Source: CAZFZQ01 sp964522845 (GTDB lineage: Bacteria; Patescibacteriota; Patescibacteriia; GCA-002772895). Taken from it: a DNA stretch of 9,347 nt. This document shows positions 1 to 4,208 of the stretch, piece by piece (positions within the stretch are counted from its first letter, which is position 1; every line of letters begins with the position of its first letter). The notes below the pieces were generated by a model. That model had not been told where the DNA came from, ran no database searches, and was given only the letters and a program-made list of their open reading frames with translations. The translations under genes and the position numbers were made by a program. The DNA is taken from contig CAZFZQ010000033.1 in the NCBI GenBank assembly GCA_964522845.1, positions 1 through 9,347 on the forward strand, read 5' to 3'.

Positions 1-7
1 CCCTATA

Positions 8-21
8 GTTTCTTATGAAAC
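8..21. repeat. 14-bp palindrome GTTTC-N4-GAAAC, copy 1
   Basis: The sequence GTTTCTTATGAAAC is an interrupted palindrome with 5-bp arms. A second copy with the same core, GTTTCGCATGAAAC, lies at 395-408. The two share the pattern GTTTCnnATGAAACA and bracket the tRNA-Arg region. It could be a protein-binding site or a small hairpin. No function can be assigned. Confidence 0.4.
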
Positions 22-38
22 ACCAGCCTTCTCCAATC

Positions 39-65
39 AAAAAATCCGATATTATCGGATTTTTT
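39..65. terminator. Bidirectional intrinsic terminator
   Basis: A perfect 7-bp stem (ATCCGAT at 44-50 with ATCGGAT at 54-60) has a 3-nt loop, a run of A on the left and a run of T on the right, so it can terminate transcription in both directions. On the minus strand it would end the tRNA-Arg transcript. On the plus strand it would end whatever lies left of the window. No recognisable coding tail was found in positions 1-38. Confidence 0.75.
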
Positions 66-77
66 GATATGCCCCCA

Positions 78-106
78 CCATGAGTTTAACCCAGCACTAA
101 CTTGCC
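78..106. repeat. Left arm of inverted repeat flanking tRNA-Arg
   Basis: CCCAGCACTAACTTGCC at 90-106 is the exact reverse complement of 181-197. Both arms also have CCATG a few bases further out (78-82, and its complement at 202-206). The arms enclose exactly one tRNA-Arg gene. In the precursor RNA they could pair over 17 bp, but the innermost three bases of this arm belong to the tRNA acceptor stem, so the long pairing would compete with the mature fold. Confidence 0.7.
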
Positions 107-174
107 CCCGGGAGGAATTGAACCTCCATTTAAAGCTTAGGAGTCTTCCGTTCTATCCGTTGAACTACAGGGGC
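103..174 (-). tRNA. tRNA-Arg (anticodon CCT)
   Basis: The reverse complement folds as a complete cloverleaf: acceptor GCCCCTG with CGGGGGC, D-stem GTTC/GAAC, anticodon loop CTCCTAA (anticodon CCU, reading AGG), T-stem GGAGG/CCTCC with loop TTCAATT, and discriminator A at 103. The anticodon stem has an A-G mismatch next to the loop (positions 31/39). No CCA is encoded, so the 3' end must be added by a CCA-adding enzyme. Two decayed relatives lie just upstream in the same orientation, and an exact 17-bp inverted repeat brackets the gene. Confidence 0.93.
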
Positions 175-180
175 AAAAGA

Positions 181-206
181 GGCAAGTTAGTGCTGGGCGG
201 GCATGG
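181..206. repeat. Right arm of inverted repeat flanking tRNA-Arg
   Basis: GGCAAGTTAGTGCTGGG at 181-197 is the exact reverse complement of 90-106. It lies 6 nt upstream of the tRNA-Arg 5' end and directly abuts the 3' remnant of the neighbouring tRNA fragment. Confidence 0.7.
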
Positions 207-286
207 ATTTAAAGCTTCCCACTTCGCTTTCCAAGCTTCGCGGGACAAGTAGGAGTCTTCCGTTCTATCCGTTGAACTACGAGGGC
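207..286 (-). pseudogene. tRNA-Arg(CCT) fragment with 33-bp insertion
   Basis: Read on the minus strand from 286, this matches the intact tRNA-Arg from its 5' end through the anticodon (37 nt, 286-250), with GCCCTCG instead of GCCCCTG in the acceptor stem. A 33-bp insertion at 249-217 follows, then AGCTTTAAAT (216-207), which is the exact continuation of the intact tRNA. The insertion therefore falls between tRNA positions 37 and 38. Beyond that the T arm and 3' acceptor strand are missing, so the copy cannot make a tRNA. The insert carries repeated TTCGC/GCTTCGC motifs and CCC/GGG ends, like a short dispersed element. Confidence 0.75.
217..249. repeat. 33-bp insert in decayed tRNA-Arg
   Basis: This segment is absent from the otherwise identical stretch of the intact tRNA-Arg (129-146), which makes its borders exact to the base or nearly so. 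It starts TCCCACTTCGC and ends CTTCGCGGGACAAG, with degenerate internal inverted symmetry. It is too short for a group I or II intron. It is probably a small mobile or recombination-derived repeat. Confidence 0.5.
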
Positions 287-296
287 TCAGGCTATG

Positions 297-346
297 GCGG
301 GCAGGCTCGCCCGCTAACGCCTTGAGCGTAGCGACTGGCGAGCGGG
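297..346. repeat. GC-rich palindromic element
   Basis: Two overlapping hairpins can form. GCGGGC (297-302) pairs with GCCCGC (309-314). Alternatively CCCGCT..CGCC (310-321) pairs with GGCG.AGCGGG (337-346). The GC-rich block contrasts with its AT-rich surroundings and ends exactly where the next tRNA fragment begins, as if inserted into it. Confidence 0.55.
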
Positions 347-367
347 TATCCATTGAACTACGAGGGC
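347..367 (-). pseudogene. tRNA-Arg 5' fragment (acceptor strand and D arm only)
   Basis: The minus strand reads GCCCTCGTAGTTCAATGGAT and one further A, which is the 5' acceptor strand, D-stem and D-loop of an arginine-type tRNA. It is nearly identical to the neighbouring fragment and to the intact gene, then breaks off into the GC-rich palindrome at 346. No anticodon, T arm or 3' strand remains. Confidence 0.65.
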
Positions 368-394
368 AGTTGATATAGGAGAAATCTGACGTGT

Positions 395-408
395 GTTTCG
401 CATGAAAC
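395..408. repeat. 14-bp palindrome GTTTC-N4-GAAAC, copy 2
   Basis: GTTTCGCATGAAAC is the second copy of the motif at 8-21. It lies 7 bp before the first DnaA-like box and between the tRNA-Arg array and the putative origin. Confidence 0.4.
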
Positions 409-415
409 AGAATAG

Positions 416-478
416 TTATCCACTTCAACAAATAAAATAATACTCTCAAATCCAACGCTTATTCACACCTTATCCACT
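416..478 (+). other. Cluster of three DnaA-box-like sites; possible origin fragment
   Basis: TTATCCACT (416-424), TTATTCACA (459-467) and TTATCCACT (470-478) all lie on the same strand. The middle one fits the Escherichia coli consensus TTATnCACA exactly and the other two differ at the last base. A weaker TTATCCGGC follows at 513-521. The DNA between and around the boxes is AT-rich. Three such 9-mers within 63 bp is unlikely by chance. There is no dnaA, dnaN or rpmH gene in the window, so origin identity is inference only. Confidence 0.45.
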
Positions 479-588
479 TTTACAGAATTTCTGACCATAT
501 CTTTCTTATGGCTTATCCGGCAAATCTTTCTTCGAAGTTAAGGACATAAAAACCGATTTTTAATCTTCCTCAATAAACATCTTTATTA

Positions 589-659
589 TGGACCTAGGCG
601 GAATCGAACCGCCGTCTCCGCAATGCGAATGCGGCGTACTACCTCTGTACTATAGGCCC
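589..659 (-). tRNA. tRNA-Ala (anticodon CGC)
   Basis: The reverse complement gives acceptor GGGCCTA with TAGGTCC (one G-T pair), D-stem GTAC/GTAC, anticodon stem CCGCA/TGCGG with loop TTCGCAT (anticodon CGC, reading GCG), T-stem GGCGG/CCGCC with loop TTCGATT, and discriminator A at 589. CCA is not encoded. The gene is bracketed by an 8-bp inverted repeat, ACATCTTT at 577-584 and AAAGATGT at 664-671, which could extend the acceptor stem of the precursor. Confidence 0.93.
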
Positions 660-774
660 ACCAAAAGATGTCTAACGTCTATTCTATGCGTCGCAAAATA
701 CTATTCTTGGCTTTATTTTTCTTAAAATAAACTAATAAAAGCATAACACAAAATAATAAAATAATCAACCCGGC

Positions 775-803
775 TTGACAGATCGCCCTATTTCCGTTAA
801 ACT
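775..803 (+). promoter_or_regulatory. Promoter of the small paralog operon
   Basis: TTGACA at 775-780, a 17-bp spacer and TAAACT at 798-803 form a sigma70-type promoter. Transcription would start near 810, followed by a purine-rich ribosome-binding site (AAAGGGGGG) before the ATG at 830. The upstream spacer 672-774 is AT-rich and contains no gene. Confidence 0.65.
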
Positions 804-829
804 CCTAATAAAGAAAAGGGGGGAATAAA

Positions 830-1096
830 ATGGCAACGATCAAAGTTCTCCAAGTTCATGAAAAATTTGATCGAGCCCGATTACAAGATTATGAGTTAGC
901 TGATTTTGAAGGGGAAAATCGCGAAAAAACTATGCGCGCAATTTACGGATACCGCGCAGACGAAGCATCGCCATACATCACGGTGCGCGAAGTTCTCTCA
1001 CGCATTTCGCCGACGCTAAACTATATCTGGTACAAACTTGCACACAACAAACTTTATCTTTACAAAGACTGGCGGCATATCAGCCAAGGAGAATGA
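830..1096 (+). CDS. Small protein of unknown family, paralog A
   Basis: This encodes 88 residues. The ATG at 830 follows a G-rich ribosome-binding site and a good promoter. I do not recognise the family. It is clearly related to the next gene: both have IKVLQV at residues 4-9, a hydrophobic residue at 18, D20, an aromatic at 21 and D25-F26, and both end in an aromatic and basic tract (YIWYK..KLYLYKDW here). It has no signal peptide or membrane segment, so a compact cytoplasmic alpha/beta domain is likely. Its TGA stop sits within the ribosome-binding region of the second gene, so the two are co-transcribed and probably translationally coupled. No function can be inferred. Confidence 0.8.
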   Translation: MATIKVLQVHEKFDRARLQDYELADFEGENREKTMRAIYGYRADEASPYITVREVLSRISPTLNYIWYKLAHNKLYLYKDWRHISQGE

Positions 1097-1098
1097 CC

Positions 1099-1356
1099 AT
1101 GCCAAAAATCAAAGTGCTTCAAGTTGACCAATGGACTTCTACCGGCAACATCACAGATTTTACCATGAAAGATTTTGGACTGGGAAAGGTGCAGGGAGGG
1201 GATTCTGCCGCCGTGAAAGTCATCTTCGGCGGTTCAGCCATGATTCGGTGGGTTGATAAAGACGACAGGCCGCCCATTGCCCACGTCTGGTTCCGGACGG
1301 ACAGAAAAACCCGCAAGCTCAAACTCTTTAAGGCCAATTACGATTCCAGCGATTAG
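1099..1356 (+). CDS. Small protein of unknown family, paralog B
   Basis: This encodes 85 residues. The ATG at 1099 is preferred to the ATG at 1093. The 1099 start puts AAGGAG (1086-1091) at 7-nt spacing and aligns MPKIKVLQV with MATIKVLQV of the upstream paralog, whereas the 1093 start would lie one base after the ribosome-binding site. Shared positions with paralog A include IKVLQV (4-9), D20, F21 and D25-F26, followed by a C-terminal block HVWFR...KLKLFK matching YIWYK...KLYLYK. The middle is more divergent than the ends. The gene ends just before a palindrome-terminator element. Function unknown. Confidence 0.8.
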   Translation: MPKIKVLQVDQWTSTGNITDFTMKDFGLGKVQGGDSAAVKVIFGGSAMIRWVDKDDRPPIAHVWFRTDRKTRKLKLFKANYDSSD

Positions 1357-1365
1357 AACATATAA

Positions 1366-1438
1366 ACTAAACACACTATTCTCTAATTCGCGCGAATTAG
1401 GGATATATTACACGAGCGGAAACCTCCGCTCTTTTTTT
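1366..1438 (+). repeat. Palindrome-plus-terminator intergenic element, copy 1
   Basis: The element contains an 18-bp perfect palindrome CTAATTCGCGCGAATTAG (1383-1400), then GGATATA and a terminator hairpin. A decayed second copy lies at 7031-7106, sharing the TAATTCGC-CGAAT core, AGGGATATA and the CGGAAAC-TCCGCTC-T-run in the same order. Confidence 0.65.
1414..1438 (+). terminator. Terminator of the small paralog operon
   Basis: GAGCGGA (1414-1420) pairs with TCCGCTC (1425-1431) across a 4-nt loop, followed by seven T. It ends the plus-strand operon 58 bp after the stop at 1356. Confidence 0.85.
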
Positions 1439-1441
1439 ATT

Positions 1442-1466
1442 AAAAAATCCATCCGAAAAGGATGGA
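1442..1466 (-). terminator. Terminator of the minus-strand gene at 1474
   Basis: On the minus strand TCCATCC (1466-1460) pairs with GGATGGA (1454-1448) around a 5-nt loop, followed by six T (1447-1442). It begins 7 bp past the stop codon of the 1474-1914 gene. Confidence 0.85.
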
Positions 1467-1473
1467 ATTAATT

Positions 1474-1914
1474 TTATCTCAACGCCTCAAGAGCAATTTT
1501 TGCGCCCGGAACACCGGAAGTAAGAATCATAATGCCAAAGAGCAGGCCGGCGACAACAACATAGGACGCGATTGATTTGGCAATTTGCCAACCGTTCATC
1601 CGTGGAATCAAATTTGTCAGATTAACATCGCTTAGCGCGCCGGCAAGTCCCCATATCCACAATTTAATCGCCTCTTCTTTTCTATTATTTTGCCAATGCT
1701 CATCAGCCCATCTTAAAGTTTTTTCTGAATAAAAAGGCGAATCCTTCCGCGATGCAAGTTGTACAAAAAGCTCTTCATTGCTAATCGCTTTTCTATAGGT
1801 GCCAAGCACATCACAGCTCTTATGCATCCCTCTGCATTTAGCTACCTCAATAATTGCCGCCGGATCAATTGCCGGTTTTAGATAAGCAATAAATTTTTCC
1901 AGCTTTTTTGTCAA
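1474..1914 (-). CDS. Small protein with C-terminal membrane segment, unknown function
   Basis: From the TTG at 1914 this gives 146 residues. No family is recognised. The first ~100 residues are soluble and helical in character, with a central stretch rich in charged residues (roughly 45-85) and a Trp-rich patch (LWIWGLAG) near 85-92. A clear hydrophobic segment at about 115-135 would anchor the C-terminus in the membrane. The start is uncertain. The reading frame stays open upstream to about 1963 and codes plausible sequence (WAISQDLEGEPYKDL), but it contains no ATG, and neither TTG nor ATT has a well-spaced ribosome-binding site. The upstream extension overlaps the promoter of the divergent gene at 2050. 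A terminator follows directly. Confidence 0.65.
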   Translation of the reverse strand: MTKKLEKFIAYLKPAIDPAAIIEVAKCRGMHKSCDVLGTYRKAISNEELFVQLASRKDSPFYSEKTLRWADEHWQNNRKEEAIKLWIWGLAGALSDVNLTNLIPRMNGWQIAKSIASYVVVAGLLFGIMILTSGVPGAKIALEALR

Positions 1915-1941
1915 ATCTTTGTACGGTTCCCCTTCAAGGTC

Positions 1942-1970
1942 TTGACTAATTGCCCATTTTATACTAATAT
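1942..1970 (+). promoter_or_regulatory. Promoter of the MBL/cyclic-nucleotide gene
   Basis: TTGACT (1942-1947), a 17-bp spacer and TAATAT (1965-1970) fit a sigma70 promoter. The first triplet would otherwise be read as a TTG start codon of the long downstream frame, which is a coincidence with the -35 box. The strong ribosome-binding site AGGAGG at 2039-2044 points to translation starting at 2050 instead. Confidence 0.5.
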
Positions 1971-2049
1971 ACTTTCAATGCTGACGTACGCAGACGAGTT
2001 TCGTAATTCAAGGAGTATAGGATATCGCACCCTACAAAAGGAGGCCATG

Positions 2050-3597
2050 ATGACACAAAAAGTTGTGGAGATTTTCCCGGGATGCAAAATTGTTGACACC
2101 TGCGCGGGCAAAGTCATGACCGGAGCGCCATCGGATATTTTGAAGGTATTCTTGCGGCGCAAAATGGAAATTCCCGATAAGATTATCCTTCCCGATATTT
2201 TTTACAATTATGGCGTAGTGCAGGCGAATTTGGAATTTCTGCTTTACCACAATATCTTCTTCCGGGGAAACCAAAGAAAGCTGACGTTGATCAGCAATCC
2301 GGAAGGACTGGAACGGGCGCATGAAATTCTGCGGCTTTCATTATTCGGCCCGAACGAAATTGAAATGCGGCGCTGGCGCATTCCGGAGCCGGTTATTCTA
2401 ACGCAACTGGCGCTAAAAGAATACCTGGGCATCAAAATGCTGGGCGGAGAAGCTGTCGTTGACGATCTGGTAGATTTCATTCCATTCAAAGATAACCAAA
2501 CGGAAATCAACGGCGCCAAAATTCAGCATCCGGATACGAATATTTTTAAATTCACGGAAAACGGTGTTGAAACATTGGTTGACATCAATCTTGCCGAAAA
2601 ACAACCGCCGCCGCTTGCCATTCCCGCGCCCCAAAAAGTAATCCCACGATCAATCTTCGGGATAACGGCTCTGACCAAATGTTCCAACGGATTTGACCCG
2701 ACGGGATATACGACCGCGCTTTTGGTTTGGGTGAATGGATTGGGCATATCTCTTGACGCCACCTCGTGGATGAAGGAACACCTAACGGCTTGCGGTATCA
2801 ATCCGCACGAAATCCGCGCGCATATCATAACGCATATCCATGATGACCATAGCAACATCCTTGACTTGGTCGTGAACGGAAAACCTTTCGTCCTTATTTC
2901 CGACAAATTGAATTACGAATGCTTTTGCAGCAAGGCGGCGCTCATTCTTGGCATGGCGAATGATGACATCAAACAAATCGTCAGATTCCTTGAAGTCGCG
3001 CCGGAAACACCCCTTGACTGGTATGGCGCCAAAATTGAAATCTGGCCGACGGCACACCCCATTCCAACCTTTGGCGTAAAAATCAGCATGGCCGGAAAAT
3101 CTATCTGCTACAGCAGTGATACTTTGTGGGGAAAGAAGCTTCGCGGACTTCATGAGCGGGGGACTATGCCAAAAGATTTTTGCGAGACGCTGGAAAATAT
3201 GCCGCAAAAAGGCAATAGCATTGTTTTCCATGATGCCGGCGGCGGAGCGATTCATCCCGACCCGATTGAAATTGCCGGACTTTCGGAAATCGCGAAATGC
3301 CCCGTTGTCCCGACTCATCTGGCGAAAATTCCCGAGGAACTGTCCGGCAAACTTGAGGCGGCCGCCACGGGAAAAAGCTGGGAACTGATCCCGCAAAAAG
3401 ATTTAAACGCCGGGGACATTCTGCAAGCGCTCCGTTCATCCGCGGTGGAAAACCTTTCCGACGATTGGAAATCAGTTATTATTTCCTGCGCCGAAATGCG
3501 CGATTTCTCGCCCGGAGAGGTGATTGCCAAAGAAGGCGAGACCGGAAAAAACTTTTGTATTATTATCGCGGGCAGCACGGAAGTCCTGCATGATTAG
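2050..3597 (+). CDS. MBL-fold metallo-hydrolase with C-terminal cyclic-nucleotide-binding domain, cut by in-frame TAG
   Basis: This encodes 515 residues from the ATG at 2050 (AGGAGG 5 nt upstream) to the TAG at codon 516. Residues ~1-200 look like a degenerate MBL-like domain lacking metal ligands. Residues ~205-440 are an MBL hydrolase with the metal motif H262-x-H264-x-D266-H267, then D357 (SSDT), H394-D395, H402 and H423. These match the two-metal site of the phosphodiesterase/RNase Z-like superfamily. Residues ~470-515 start a cyclic-nucleotide-binding domain (SPGEVIAKEGETG, then IIIAGSTEVL). The frame continues without a shift after the TAG and completes that domain and a second one through 4161. 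The intact form probably hydrolyses a phosphoester or similar substrate under cAMP/cGMP-like control. Substrate unknown. The TAG may be a nonsense mutation, a sequencing error or a readthrough site. Confidence 0.8.
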   Translation: MTQKVVEIFPGCKIVDTCAGKVMTGAPSDILKVFLRRKMEIPDKIILPDIFYNYGVVQANLEFLLYHNIFFRGNQRKLTLISNPEGLERAHEILRLSLFGPNEIEMRRWRIPEPVILTQLALKEYLGIKMLGGEAVVDDLVDFIPFKDNQTEINGAKIQHPDTNIFKFTENGVETLVDINLAEKQPPPLAIPAPQKVIPRSIFGITALTKCSNGFDPTGYTTALLVWVNGLGISLDATSWMKEHLTACGINPHEIRAHIITHIHDDHSNILDLVVNGKPFVLISDKLNYECFCSKAALILGMANDDIKQIVRFLEVAPETPLDWYGAKIEIWPTAHPIPTFGVKISMAGKSICYSSDTLWGKKLRGLHERGTMPKDFCETLENMPQKGNSIVFHDAGGGAIHPDPIEIAGLSEIAKCPVVPTHLAKIPEELSGKLEAAATGKSWELIPQKDLNAGDILQALRSSAVENLSDDWKSVIISCAEMRDFSPGEVIAKEGETGKNFCIIIAGSTEVLHD

Positions 3598-3639
3598 GAA
3601 ATTATCGCGGAACTCTCAACCGGAGATTTTTTCGGAGAA

Positions 3640-4161
3640 ATGTCTTTGATGTATGATGCGCCATGCAACGCAACCGTCAGAGCAAAAGGTCCGACGAAAG
3701 TTCTGGCTATCCCGCGCGGCATCTTTCCCCAAATCGCCAAAAATTCCGGCTTTTCCAGATCGCTCTCCGCGATTCATAAAATGCGCCCGCTTATTCTGCG
3801 CTTCCCCATGCTCCGTTCTCTTCCCATCAACATACAAAATGAAATTTATCGCCGCGCGGAAATCCGCAAATTCAGAGCGGGAGAAATGATTTTGCAAAAA
3901 GGCGATCCGGGCGATTGTCTTTACGGAATTTCCAAAGGAAAAGTGGATGTTATGGCGGGCAAAACGGTGCTGGCAACGCTTTATCGAGGCCACATCTTTG
4001 GCGAAATGGCGCTTTTGGGCAATGGCATAAGAAACGCCGATGTGATTGCCACAACCGATGCGGAACTTATCGTTCTTGCCAAAAACGATTTTGAAGAACT
4101 GGTCAAAATGTCCGCTATGTTGCGCTATCAATTGAAAATACTGATAAAAAACAGAATATAA
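3640..4161 (+). CDS. C-terminal part of the split protein: end of cNMP domain 1 and complete cNMP domain 2
   Basis: This encodes 173 residues if started at the ATG at 3640, but the frame is identical to that of the upstream gene and open from 3598 (EIIAELSTGDF precedes this Met). Starting at 3640 would cut the beta-barrel of the first cyclic-nucleotide-binding domain just after its FGE motif, so an independent functional gene is unlikely. A weak GGAG lies a few bases upstream. Domain 1 reads FGEMSLMYDAPCNATV, where the phosphate-binding Arg of the usual PRxATV is Cys (codon 539 of the joined frame). Domain 2 keeps FGEMALL...IRNADV with Arg (codon 661). A good terminator follows at 4166. Treat as one gene, 2050-4161, unless readthrough or reinitiation is shown. 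Confidence 0.6.
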   Translation: MSLMYDAPCNATVRAKGPTKVLAIPRGIFPQIAKNSGFSRSLSAIHKMRPLILRFPMLRSLPINIQNEIYRRAEIRKFRAGEMILQKGDPGDCLYGISKGKVDVMAGKTVLATLYRGHIFGEMALLGNGIRNADVIATTDAELIVLAKNDFEELVKMSAMLRYQLKILIKNRI

Positions 4162-4165
4162 AAAA

Positions 4166-4197
4166 ATAAGCTCGAAAACGATTTTCGAGCTTTTTTA
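4166..4197. terminator. Bidirectional terminator between convergent genes
   Basis: An 11-bp stem, AAGCTCGAAAA (4168-4178) with TTTTCGAGCTT (4182-4192), has a 3-nt loop with A-rich left and T-rich right flanks. It serves both the plus-strand gene ending at 4161 and the minus-strand operon ending at 4209. Confidence 0.9.
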
Positions 4198-4208
4198 AAT
4201 TTTCACAA

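Noticed and set aside
207..286. Functional intron-containing tRNA
   Set aside because: The 33-bp insert is at the canonical intron position, but the T arm and 3' acceptor strand are missing. Bacterial tRNA introns are long self-splicing group I introns.
165..455. 96-residue minus-strand frame across the tRNA fragments
   Set aside because: It is read through tRNA remnants and palindromic inserts (CPRSSMDTRS-type peptide). Such frames are translation artefacts of tRNA genes.
1942..2049. Start of the MBL gene at TTG 1942 or ATG 1978
   Set aside because: TTG 1942 is the -35 box of a plausible promoter and neither site has a ribosome-binding site. AGGAGG at 2039-2044 points to 2050.
2782..3396. 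204-residue minus-strand frame
   Set aside because: It lies wholly inside the MBL gene, opposite its catalytic motifs. It is a shadow with no ribosome-binding site or family resemblance.
3595..3597. Genome-wide TAG reassignment
   Set aside because: Only one interrupted gene is visible. A real TAG stop at 7582-7584 is followed at once by a terminator.
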